Of a stretch of DNA of 39,005 nucleotides, positions 1 to 7,582 are shown piece by piece. The DNA lies in the NCBI GenBank assembly GCA_002733495.1, contig NVVV01000024.1, positions 1 to 39,005 of the forward strand, read 5' to 3'. How positions within the stretch are numbered: the first letter of the stretch is position 1; every line of letters starts with the position of its first letter. The notes under the pieces were generated by a model. It made no database searches. It was not told the DNA's origin and saw only the letters and a program-made list of their open reading frames with translations. The translations under genes and the position numbers were made by a program. Source of the DNA: Robiginitomaculum sp. (GTDB taxonomy: Bacteria > Pseudomonadota > Alphaproteobacteria > Caulobacterales > Maricaulaceae).

Positions 1-234
1 GAAAGCTCTACCGCATGGATACTCATCGCCCATATCCGTATCCTCATCAGGCGTATCGCAAGGCTCTGTAATCAAACATAAACTTTCGAGTCAGACTCTA
101 AGGATTGCTATTATATACGATTTGTTAACTAAAATGGACAACACAATGCGGCAAGTTGACTAGCCATATGAGTCTGGAACCTAGCGTTTTCTTATACGAA
201 TCAGTCACGTTTGGCATATATTCGGGGTAATAAG
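1..234. other. Non-coding leader at window edge
   Basis: No convincing gene was found in this AT-rich stretch upstream of the PAS-protein gene. A TTGACT hexamer lies near 155, but I see no well-spaced -10 box, and no clear flagellar-type (sigma-28) promoter. A promoter for the sensory cluster is expected here by position only. Confidence 0.4.
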
Positions 235-792
235 ATGAATAGTATTGGACACCAAAGCACTAGCTATCGAGAGACTGTTGTCGGCGAATTTGACCTTTTG
301 GTCACCAAGACTGATAAAAAAGGTCGATTGACCTATGCCAGTAAAGCTTTTCAACGAATAGCTGAGCTTACAGAAGCAGAAATGCTGGGGCAGCCTCATA
401 ATATTATCCGCCACCCGGATATGCCACGGGCCATATTTTATCATTTATGGACCTATATCAGTAAAGGTGAGGAAGTCTTTGCGTTCGTTAAAAACCGTAC
501 CAATAGTGGTGGGTTTTACTGGGTGCTGGCCCACGTCACGCCTATCACATCAATGGATACTGGTGAGATCTATGGCTATCATTCTTCGCGACGGCGCATG
601 CCCTCTCATGTTCGCACTGATGTTGAAGCGTTGTACGCGCACCTGTGCAAAATAGAATCTGAGATTGGTCACCCAAAAGAAGCGGCCATGGCTGCGCACA
701 AAGTCCTTTTGGATAAAATCGGTGCGCAAAGCTCTACTGATTACACCAAATGGCTTTTCAATCTGGTTTCGCAACAGTCCATTGCAGCTTAA
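235..792 (+). CDS. Soluble PAS-domain sensor protein, Aer/CetB-like
   Basis: This is a small cytoplasmic protein of about 185 residues. A single PAS domain fills its N-terminal two thirds and a short helical tail follows. The PAS domain carries the Aer-type signature NIIRHPDMP and a later GGFYWVLAHVTP strand, typical of PAS domains that bind FAD and report redox or oxygen state; FAD binding is inferred. No membrane segment or signalling domain is present. It probably acts by touching the chemoreceptor encoded 18 nt downstream, as CetB acts with CetA in Campylobacter energy taxis. The ATG at 235 is preferred over the in-frame TTG at 211, because a GGGGT purine-rich stretch sits a few bases before it. 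Base composition is AT-richer than in the later part of the window. Confidence 0.85.
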   Translation: MNSIGHQSTSYRETVVGEFDLLVTKTDKKGRLTYASKAFQRIAELTEAEMLGQPHNIIRHPDMPRAIFYHLWTYISKGEEVFAFVKNRTNSGGFYWVLAHVTPITSMDTGEIYGYHSSRRRMPSHVRTDVEALYAHLCKIESEIGHPKEAAMAAHKVLLDKIGAQSSTDYTKWLFNLVSQQSIAA

Positions 793-810
793 GATAAAGG
801 GTAAGAAAAA

Positions 811-2625
811 ATGTCTATCAATTTGAAACAATTTGGCCTGATTGCCATTGTTGGGGTTATATTTTCCGCTCTTGGGCTTTTTGGCGTATCTGAGTTTATA
901 GAAAAAAGTGCTACGCAGGTAGAACGCCATGCAGAAGAACAAAACGCAGAAGTACTCAATACGATTATTCCGCTTATAAAAATATCCAAAGATATACGCT
1001 TTGATGTGGTGCAGGTGCAGCAATGGGTAACCGATATATCCGCTACCCGTGGCTTGGACGGCTTGGATGATGGCTTTGATGAAGCCCAATCTTATGCAAG
1101 AAAATTTCAAAAAGATACAGATGAAGCGATCCGCCTTGCCCAATCCATGGATTTGAAAAATGTAGTAAAAACGACTGAAAATATTCAGCGTGCTTTCCCA
1201 CTATATTACCAGGCAGGACGCAAAATGGCTGAGGCCTACATTGCCGATGGTCCGGAGGGCGGGAACCCTATGATGAGTAGTTTTGATGCTGCTGCCGAAA
1301 AAATAAACAAGGAACTACAGGCCAATGAAGCAGAAATTGATAAATTGTCAGCGCACGTCAAGCAAGAGCGCGCCGTGGTTATCAGAGCAGCAAAAAAGCA
1401 ACGCTCTATTTCCCAAATCTTAGCCATCAGCATGTTATTGGTTGCCCTTAGCGTTGTTGGCCTGATTGGATACGTTGGGCAACGTGCTATCAGTACAATA
1501 ATTTCGCTTTCTGAAACGATGGATGTTGTGAAAAATGGCCGAATTACAAAAAGAATTTTGAACATAAAGCGTACCGATGAAATTGGTAGCATGCAGCATG
1601 CCTTTAACGATCTGATGGATCTGACTGAGTTTTTTGTGCGCGATGCCGGGGCTTGCATGAAGGCTTTTAGCAGCGGTGTATTTGAGCGCAAAATCTTGCC
1701 CGATGGCTTAAATGGCAGATTTCGTGAAGTGGCGCAGGAAATCAATAATGGCATTGAAGCCATGAGCCATAAAAATGAAGAATTTTCTGCGGCTGGAGGT
1801 GTATTTGAAACTGGTGTGAAGGGCAATTTTGATTCCATCAAGGAATCTATGTCATCTCTGCAGCAATCTTCAGAATCTCTTTTAGGACTGGCGGATGATT
1901 CCAACCGGGAAGCCGAAGTGGTGGCCGAGGCTTCCTCTTCCAGTGCCGATGGTGTGCAGGCGGTAGCTACCGCAACGGAAGAATTATCTGCTTCTATTCA
2001 GGAGATTGGCCGTCAGGTGTCAAACTCTGCCGAATTGGTAAGTGAAAGTGCTGCGGAGGCGCAAAATGCCTCTGAACAAATCAATGCGCTTTTTGAGGCC
2101 AGTGTTAAAATTGGCGATGTGGTGGAAATCATTACCGGTATTGCCGAGCAAACAAACCTTTTGGCGCTAAATGCCACCATAGAATCCGCCCGGGCTGGTG
2201 AGGCGGGAAAAGGATTTGCGGTCGTCGCTCAGGAAGTGAAGGCGCTTGCCGCCCAGACTGGCTCTGCAACTGATGAAGTGCGGACCCAGGTGGAAGCCAT
2301 CCAGAGCCTTACCCGCGATGCGGTTCAGGTGATCGAGGCCGTCTCCAACCGAATGGTTCAGGTGAACGAGGCCGTCACGGCGATTGCTGCGGCGGTGGAA
2401 GAACAGGGCGCGGCAACCAATGAAATCTCCAGCAGCATTGATACGGTTTCCAATGAAACCGGGCGTATGTCAGAAGCGGTTGTATTGCTGCAAACGGCTA
2501 TCGAAAAAACCCGCGATTCAGCCAATGAAATGAATACATCCACCAAGGTTGTCAACGATGTATCTAGCGAAGTGTCCACAGACATCGACAGCTTTATGGA
2601 TACCATGAAGGCCGTGACGGGGTAG
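811..2625 (+). CDS. Methyl-accepting chemotaxis protein
   Basis: This is a transmembrane chemoreceptor of 604 residues. TM1 spans about residues 8-26, a helical periplasmic domain about 30-198, TM2 about 201-223 and HAMP about 225-275, followed by a long coiled-coil signalling domain. The hairpin tip that binds CheA/CheW is clear at residues 446-473 ([19 protein letters not shown], then [10 protein letters not shown]). The C-terminus ends MDTMKAVTG and has no CheR/CheB-tethering pentapeptide. A GGGTAAGAAAA stretch precedes the ATG. The gene follows the soluble PAS gene by 18 nt, so the two are very probably co-transcribed and may form one bipartite receptor. The periplasmic ligand, if any, cannot be told from the sequence. 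Confidence 0.95.
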   Translation: MSINLKQFGLIAIVGVIFSALGLFGVSEFIEKSATQVERHAEEQNAEVLNTIIPLIKISKDIRFDVVQVQQWVTDISATRGLDGLDDGFDEAQSYARKFQKDTDEAIRLAQSMDLKNVVKTTENIQRAFPLYYQAGRKMAEAYIADGPEGGNPMMSSFDAAAEKINKELQANEAEIDKLSAHVKQERAVVIRAAKKQRSISQILAISMLLVALSVVGLIGYVGQRAISTIISLSETMDVVKNGRITKRILNIKRTDEIGSMQHAFNDLMDLTEFFVRDAGACMKAFSSGVFERKILPDGLNGRFREVAQEINNGIEAMSHKNEEFSAAGGVFETGVKGNFDSIKESMSSLQQSSESLLGLADDSNREAEVVAEASSSSADGVQAVATATEELSASIQEIGRQVSNSAELVSESAAEAQNASEQINALFEASVKIGDVVEIITGIAEQTNLLALNATIESARAGEAGKGFAVVAQEVKALAAQTGSATDEVRTQVEAIQSLTRDAVQVIEAVSNRMVQVNEAVTAIAAAVEEQGAATNEISSSIDTVSNETGRMSEAVVLLQTAIEKTRDSANEMNTSTKVVNDVSSEVSTDIDSFMDTMKAVTG

Positions 2626-2637
2626 GGCCTTGGCCCT
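2624..2637 (+). terminator. Possible weak terminator hairpin after the chemoreceptor
   Basis: A perfect 14-nt palindrome, AGGGCCTTGGCCCT, begins within the stop codon of the chemoreceptor gene. It can fold into a short GC-rich hairpin. No T-run follows, so intrinsic termination is uncertain. Confidence 0.3.
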
Positions 2638-2951
2638 AAGACCCGCTCCCTTAATCTTTCAGGCGACGCATCAAATAGAGATGGCCCTAATAAACAAACA
2701 GAAAAGAGCCATACATGGATTGCACTAAGTCACTTGTTTTTGTCACGCACACTAGACCTGTCACTGGATTATCCACTCCATTATGGGCCTATACTGCAAC
2801 AAAGGATGAGTAAAAACTTCGCGGGTATCAAAGTGAAATTTGTCCCACTGCATATAAAGACGGACACATGAGCAATGTTTACGATTTCTAAATTAAATAG
2901 TCCCTAGCTTTTTAAGCTCAAGCATTAGTTTATAAAAAAAGGGGTCAATGC
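2638..2951. other. Intergenic region without recognised gene
   Basis: About 310 nt separate the chemoreceptor from the hybrid kinase. I see no ORF with a ribosome-binding site, no tRNA and no convincing promoter pair. The last 15 nt are A-rich and lead into the AAGGGG motif of the kinase gene. The length suggests the kinase has its own promoter. Confidence 0.45.
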
Positions 2952-5462
2952 GTGGTAGGCGCAAAGCGTATGAACGACAACCAAAACATAAATAATGCAA
3001 CTAATTTGCATGCCATAATTGTCCGCACAAACGCAGATGGTGTCATCACCTTTGTCAACGATAAATTTGTAGAAATATCTGGATATGAGCGCGACGAACT
3101 GATTGGCAATACTCATGCCATTGTTAACTCAGGGGCTCACCCGCCAAAATTCTTTGAAAAGATCTGGAAGCAGATCTCCGCTGGTAAAACATGGCGCGGT
3201 ATAATCCAAAATAAGGCAAAAGACGGTCGTTTTTACTGGGTAGATACAACCATTACCCCTGATTTAGATGCAACGGGAAACGTCAACGGATACACGTCAA
3301 TTCGCTCGGATGTTACAAGGTTAGTAACCACAAAAACACGACGCAAAGCAGCCCTGAAAACAATCAGCGCACTGGATGTGAAACCTTTTAACGACCAAGG
3401 CCGCTTCAAAAAAGTTTACAACAGGGTCTGTCAGTGGTGGTATGATCGGACTATTTTTGAACGTATTATTTCGAGTAACATAATTCTTGTTTTCATCATG
3501 ATTATGTTTGGAATCGCGATCGTTGTTGATTCTAACAGTGCCACCACAGCCAGCAAAGAAATCTTAGAGCACCCTATGGCCGTGAGCAATGCAGCATTAA
3601 GCATTGAAAAGTCACTTTTCGTAGTGGCTTATCTTAAAGATCAGGCAGTATTACGCGGTGGCGAGGATAATTTCTCTCGGTATGAACAAGGGCTTATAGC
3701 CTACGATACCGCAATGAGGGCTAATTACTATTTGATATATAATCGTTATTTGGGAGATAAAGAAACAATAAATTTGGCCAATTTTCAGTTTCTACGCTGG
3801 TTAGATATCAATAAGCGCTTACTTACCGCCATCAAAAATGGCAATTCGGAAAATCAATTAATAAAGCTCAGCGATGCAGATCTACTGGCGCGACGAGATC
3901 TTGAAAAATCTATCGACAAGATCCTCACTTTTGCCAAAAACAAAGCCCAAATCATGCTGGAAGGAACTCAAAAAAAAACCAAAGAGGCAAATGGCCGAAC
4001 AGCATTATTCATCGGCATCGCAATAGCGTTTGCCTTATTTGTTTCTTCCTTGATAGGTCGCACAATTGCGAGTCCAATCAAAGATTTAGCACGAGTGATG
4101 CATGGTCTTGCTGAAGGCAAGCAGAATATTGTGCTTCCGGTGCTCAGGTCAAAGCGCTTTGAGGCCGGTGCAATTATTCAAGCGGCTTTTATGCTAAAAA
4201 GCGAGGCCGAGGAAAACACATACCTTATAAAGCAAGCAGAACGCGCCAAAGATAAAGCGGAATTACTGGCTGACGCAGCTGACGCATCAAATAAAGCAAA
4301 ATCAGAGTTTTTGGCGATGATGAGCCACGAATTACGCACGCCGATGAATGCTATCCTAGGTTCGGCGCACTTGCTCAAGTCGTCAGAGCTTGGTGAAGAA
4401 GATAGTGAGCATGTCAGAACGATGATCGATGGCAGCGAGATTTTAATGTCGGTGCTGAATGATATTCTGGATTTTTCAAAAATAGAAGCCGGTAAATTGG
4501 ACATCAGCCCAACGGAAGTTGATGTTGTGCATCTTGTGAGACGATTGAATCGATTATGGGAACCAAAAGCCAAAGAAAATGGAATTAACTTGGTATGCAC
4601 GATAGAGGACGACGTGCCTGGCTACGTCAAAATTGACGGGACGAGGCTGCGGCAGGTTTTGTACAACCTGCTGTCAAATGGTATTAAGTTTACAAGTAAA
4701 GGCGAAGTGCGATTATCTGTTAGTATCGTGAATAAAAAAAGTGACATAGCAACGTTACATTTCGATGTTTCTGATACTGGGATTGGCATTTCAAAAAAGG
4801 CTCAATCACGCCTGTTTAATGCCTTTGAGCAAGCTGATAAATCTATGACACGGCGTTTTGGTGGCACAGGGCTTGGTTTAGCAATATCATTGAAGCTGGC
4901 CCGCCTTATGGGTGGTGACATAAACGTTACATCACAAGAAGGGGAGGGTTCGTGCTTCACAGTGGAAATTCCTGCCCCGATTGTTTCTCAAGTTTTAGAG
5001 CCGTCTGACAAAGTCAATGAGATAGTCGCAGATACACCCAAACAGGCACGCCGCAAATTGTCGATCTTAGCCGCAGAGGATAATGAGCTTAATCGCCGTG
5101 TGTTGGGCGCGTTTCTAAAGCCGCTAAAAAGCGACCTAACCTTTGCTGAGGATGGTGAAGAAGCTCTAAAAATATTACTCGCGAAGCCTTTCGATGTAAT
5201 ATTGATGGATATCCAGATGCCAAAGATGGATGGCACAGAAGTTGTTAAAAAAATTAGAGCAAGTAATGGACCAAATCAAAACAAACCCGTTATCGCCCTC
5301 ACCGCCAACGCCCTACAAGGTGACCGTGAAACTTATATTGCAGCAGGTATGAACGATTACGTGCCAAAACCAATCGATCCCGCCAAATTGATCAGCGCTG
5401 TTAGGACTGCTGTATCCAAAAGTAGATCTATTGCAAATCAAGACAAAACTAAAAGTGCCTGA
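2952..5462 (+). CDS. PAS-HAMP hybrid sensor histidine kinase with receiver domain
   Basis: This is a hybrid kinase of 836 residues. An N-terminal PAS domain (about 15-130) contains DGRFYWVDTTITP. It is followed by TM1 (about 185-205), a periplasmic loop (about 205-350), TM2 (about 352-370), HAMP, and HisKA with SHELRTP and phospho-acceptor His459. The ATPase domain shows NLLSNGIKF (N box), DTGIGIS (G1) and GGTGLGLAIS (G2). A C-terminal receiver carries LMDIQMP with phospho-acceptor Asp753. No Hpt domain is fused, so an external phosphotransfer partner is likely. The GTG at 2952 has AAGGGG upstream; the ATG at 2970 is the alternative start. The PAS domain precedes the membrane part, so it is cytoplasmic. 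Its FYWV strand resembles the PAS protein at 235, suggesting related cues. The coding sequence is AT-rich. Confidence 0.93.
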   Translation: MVGAKRMNDNQNINNATNLHAIIVRTNADGVITFVNDKFVEISGYERDELIGNTHAIVNSGAHPPKFFEKIWKQISAGKTWRGIIQNKAKDGRFYWVDTTITPDLDATGNVNGYTSIRSDVTRLVTTKTRRKAALKTISALDVKPFNDQGRFKKVYNRVCQWWYDRTIFERIISSNIILVFIMIMFGIAIVVDSNSATTASKEILEHPMAVSNAALSIEKSLFVVAYLKDQAVLRGGEDNFSRYEQGLIAYDTAMRANYYLIYNRYLGDKETINLANFQFLRWLDINKRLLTAIKNGNSENQLIKLSDADLLARRDLEKSIDKILTFAKNKAQIMLEGTQKKTKEANGRTALFIGIAIAFALFVSSLIGRTIASPIKDLARVMHGLAEGKQNIVLPVLRSKRFEAGAIIQAAFMLKSEAEENTYLIKQAERAKDKAELLADAADASNKAKSEFLAMMSHELRTPMNAILGSAHLLKSSELGEEDSEHVRTMIDGSEILMSVLNDILDFSKIEAGKLDISPTEVDVVHLVRRLNRLWEPKAKENGINLVCTIEDDVPGYVKIDGTRLRQVLYNLLSNGIKFTSKGEVRLSVSIVNKKSDIATLHFDVSDTGIGISKKAQSRLFNAFEQADKSMTRRFGGTGLGLAISLKLARLMGGDINVTSQEGEGSCFTVEIPAPIVSQVLEPSDKVNEIVADTPKQARRKLSILAAEDNELNRRVLGAFLKPLKSDLTFAEDGEEALKILLAKPFDVILMDIQMPKMDGTEVVKKIRASNGPNQNKPVIALTANALQGDRETYIAAGMNDYVPKPIDPAKLISAVRTAVSKSRSIANQDKTKSA

Positions 5463-5471
5463 AGATATTTA

Positions 5472-5487
5472 ACGGCATGTGTGCCGT
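5472..5487 (+). terminator. Short hairpin after the hybrid kinase
   Basis: ACGGCA and TGCCGT form a perfect 6-bp stem around a TGTG loop, 9 nt after the kinase stop codon. There is no T-tract. A second small inverted repeat, ATGAAG/CTTCAT, lies at 5526-5543. Either may end the kinase transcript; the evidence is weak. Confidence 0.3.
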
Positions 5488-5559
5488 ATAAGTCGAGCTG
5501 AGGATCAAGAGCGCGATCTTAAACGATGAAGTTCAATCTTCATTATCGGAATACTGACC

Positions 5560-6012
5560 GTGAACACCACTAATTTTCGGGGGGATTACCGCAGTGCCGT
5601 GGTGCAAATTGCACTGGACGCTACACCCAGCAGCCAATTGCCAGAAGTGCTTGGGAATGGTGCGAAAGACGAGACCCTTGTGTCCTTTATCCTGTCTCGA
5701 CCAAATCTGAACGATTTTTATTATGCGCTGATGACGGCACTGGTACAGCTGAGCCATCGTTATGTTGAGGAGCATTTTTGCTATCGTGGCTTCGCCCGTT
5801 TTAGCCAGAAAAACAGCGTGCTGCGTCTTGTCGCAATGTCTGGTGCGGTGCGGCGCGCCGAAAAGGGGGAAGGCTTTGCGCAAACCTTCGTTGCAGCAAA
5901 TTACGAAACCGACAGCGCGCGCGTGCCCCGCCTTGGGGATGGGGCGCTGGCCAATAAAAATCGCACAGCGCTGGCGCGTTTTGGCGAGCTGGATGGTGTT
6001 TTGCCGCGTTAG
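5560..6012 (+). CDS. Hypothetical protein
   Basis: I do not recognise this 150-residue protein. It has no signal peptide or obvious membrane segment. The middle (LNDFYYALMTALVQLSHRYV) looks like an amphipathic helix, and the last third is rich in Arg, Ala and Gly. Codon choice is consistent with a real gene. The start is a GTG at 5560 with only a weak GGA upstream, so the N-terminus is uncertain. It is convergent with the VOC gene that ends at 6021. The opposite strand also holds a long open frame, but its translation looks like non-coding antisense. No function is proposed. Confidence 0.55.
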   Translation: MNTTNFRGDYRSAVVQIALDATPSSQLPEVLGNGAKDETLVSFILSRPNLNDFYYALMTALVQLSHRYVEEHFCYRGFARFSQKNSVLRLVAMSGAVRRAEKGEGFAQTFVAANYETDSARVPRLGDGALANKNRTALARFGELDGVLPR

Positions 6013-6020
6013 TAAGGCTT

Positions 6021-6404
6021 TTACGCTACGCGCCAGGGTGGATTGAGGCGGTTTTCGCCAGCATAATAAAGGCAGACTTTGTTGCCTGCCGGATCGCGCA
6101 GCCAAGCCTCGCGCCAGAGCCAGCGCTGGTCTGTGGGCAAGGTGTCAAATTTTATACCCTTTGCCGCAAAGGCTTTGACCCGTTGGTCCAGTGCAGCGGC
6201 ACTTTGGCATTCCAGATAGATTTTGGGGCAGGGGCCTTGGGGCAGACACTCGACCTTTTGCACGGACAAGGTTGTGCCGCCTTTGGGTGCTTGCAGGCGT
6301 GCATATTGGTCGCCATCAACAATCAGGGTAAAGCCCAGCTTGATATAAAAATCCCGGGCCGTCTCTACATCAAGGGCGGGCAAAGTTATCTGATTTAGCT
6401 GCAT
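6021..6404 (-). CDS. VOC (glyoxalase/bleomycin-resistance fold) protein
   Basis: This is a compact VOC-fold protein of about 127 residues. The start motif MQLNQITLPALDVETARDFY and the late WREAWLRDPAGNKVCLYYAGE strand are typical of the paired beta-alpha-beta-beta-beta modules of glyoxalase/dioxygenase superfamily members. The Glu and His residues that usually bind metal are only partly evident, and the substrate is unknown. Start choice: the ATG at 6404 lies 4 nt after the stop of the upstream VOC gene; an ATG at 6428 would give an overlap and eight extra residues. The two VOC genes are surely one transcript. They diverge from the SufR-like regulator at 6911. Confidence 0.85.
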   Translation of the reverse strand: MQLNQITLPALDVETARDFYIKLGFTLIVDGDQYARLQAPKGGTTLSVQKVECLPQGPCPKIYLECQSAAALDQRVKAFAAKGIKFDTLPTDQRWLWREAWLRDPAGNKVCLYYAGENRLNPPWRVA

Positions 6405-6408
6405 GGAT

Positions 6409-6834
6409 TTAGCATTCTTCTGAGACATTGCGTTCTGCCGGATCGTCGCTGAGATATTCAACAAACTCAAATTCCAGCCCGGCAGGGTCAATGAAATAAA
6501 CATTCCGCCGGTGCGCTACCGTATCCAAGCCTACGCTGGGGGTATATCCGTGGCGTTTCAGGCGCTCAATCAGGCGATCAATATTGGTAACAATAAAGCC
6601 CAGATGGGCTAGGCCCGGGGCATGGCCAGCGAGGTCACGGGGCACCCCATCGCCATTATCATTCAGGGTTATGTAGGTATAATCATCACCAAAATGCAGC
6701 CATTTTCGGGGCTTGCCATACCAAATAGAGGGACCAGAGGCGCGCACCTGCCAATGGGGGAAGGCGGCTTTCAAAAAAGCCAATGTCGGCTCAATATCAT
6801 TGACCACGAGGTTGGCATGTTCAAGACGGACCAT
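6409..6834 (-). CDS. VOC family protein (glyoxalase-like)
   Basis: This VOC-fold protein has about 141 residues. The N-terminal MVRLEHANLVVNDIEPTLAF and the C-terminal NVYFIDPAGLEFEFVEYLSDDP strands are classic for the family, and His7 and the Glu residues of the final strand are candidate metal ligands. The ATG at 6834 is chosen over the ATG at 6846 because GGAG lies 6-7 nt before it. It is the first gene of a two-gene minus-strand unit with the VOC gene ending at 6021. A good promoter is visible at 6865-6893. The reaction is unknown; lactoylglutathione lyase or extradiol dioxygenase activity cannot be assumed. Confidence 0.87.
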   Translation of the reverse strand: MVRLEHANLVVNDIEPTLAFLKAAFPHWQVRASGPSIWYGKPRKWLHFGDDYTYITLNDNGDGVPRDLAGHAPGLAHLGFIVTNIDRLIERLKRHGYTPSVGLDTVAHRRNVYFIDPAGLEFEFVEYLSDDPAERNVSEEC

Positions 6835-6864
6835 TGGGCACTCCATTAATTAAAGAATAAATTT

Positions 6865-6893
6865 TATATAACGGGACTTGATAAACAAAGCAA
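6865..6893 (-). promoter_or_regulatory. Predicted sigma-70-type promoter for the VOC pair
   Basis: On the minus strand, TTGCTT (6893-6888) and TATATA (6870-6865) are separated by exactly 17 nt. This is well placed to transcribe the two VOC genes. It overlaps the opposing promoter-like boxes at 6878-6905. Confidence 0.5.
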
Positions 6894-6905
6894 GCGCTTT
6901 ATAAA
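6878..6905 (+). promoter_or_regulatory. Predicted promoter/operator of the SufR-like regulator
   Basis: TTGATA (6878-6883) and TATAAA (6900-6905) are separated by 16 nt. The -10 box is only 5 nt from the ATG at 6911, so the mRNA would be almost leaderless. Between the boxes is an AAAGC/GCTTT inverted repeat (4-nt spacer), a plausible binding site for the regulator. Confidence 0.4.
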
Positions 6906-6910
6906 AAGGT

Positions 6911-7582
6911 ATGCCAATTATAAAGAATGATAAAACAACACCCCTTCGTGATTCCCGCAGCGCCATTATGGACGTACTGAAACGGCAGGGACCGCAACCG
7001 GCCTCACGTCTGGCTACGCGTTTTAATGTTACCGCCATGGCGGTGCGCCAACATCTTTATGCTTTGCAGGACGAGGGGCTGGTGAGCGCCCATTCAGTGC
7101 CTTCGGGGCGTGGGCGCCCAACTAAATCATGGGCGTTGACAGATAAGGCGCATGGCTTGTTCCCCGATGCACATCAGGAGTTGGCGGTGGACTTGCTCGG
7201 CCATATGCGGGCGCAATTTGGCGATGAGGGGCTGGAAGATATTATTGATCGGCACAGCGCGGCGCAAAGGCGCAGTTATGAAGCCGCCCTTGTGGACGCC
7301 AAAACCCTGGAGGCGCGGGTGCATGCTCTGGCACATCTACGTACGGGCGAGGGCTATATGGCCGAGGTCCAGCGCGACGGCCAAGACTGGTTGTTAATAG
7401 AGAACCATTGCCCGATCTGTGCGGCGGCGCAAACCTGCACGCGACTTTGCGCCAATGAGTTGGATGTTTTCACCCGCGTGCTAGGCCCCAATGCCAGTGT
7501 CACGCGTGAAGAGCATATGTTTGCTGGCGCGCGGCGTTGTACTTACCTGGTATCCGAGGCGGCGCGGATCAAGGCTTCATAA
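6911..7582 (+). CDS. HTH regulator, SufR-like with cysteine-rich C-terminal domain
   Basis: This 223-residue regulator has a winged helix-turn-helix at about residues 15-80 (ASRLATRFNVTAMAVRQHLY then GRGRPTKSWALT). Its C-terminal half carries ENHCPIC, LCANEL, VTREEHM and GARRCTYLV, the pattern of SufR-like regulators that bind an iron-sulfur cluster. Cysteines stand at 167, 170, 176, 180 and 210; C167-X12-C180 fits the SufR spacing. No suf/isc genes are nearby, so the target is more likely its own promoter and the divergent VOC genes (inference). The 3' end overlaps the convergent peptidase gene by 40 nt. An internal ATG at 6968 would remove part of the N-terminus and lacks a ribosome-binding site. 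Confidence 0.88.
   Translation: MPIIKNDKTTPLRDSRSAIMDVLKRQGPQPASRLATRFNVTAMAVRQHLYALQDEGLVSAHSVPSGRGRPTKSWALTDKAHGLFPDAHQELAVDLLGHMRAQFGDEGLEDIIDRHSAAQRRSYEAALVDAKTLEARVHALAHLRTGEGYMAEVQRDGQDWLLIENHCPICAAAQTCTRLCANELDVFTRVLGPNASVTREEHMFAGARRCTYLVSEAARIKAS

Noticed and set aside
5533-6105. 190-residue minus-strand open frame opposite the hypothetical gene
   Set aside because: Its composition is low-complexity and Arg/Gln/Cys rich, it has no ribosome-binding site, and it overlaps both the plus-strand candidate and the VOC gene end.
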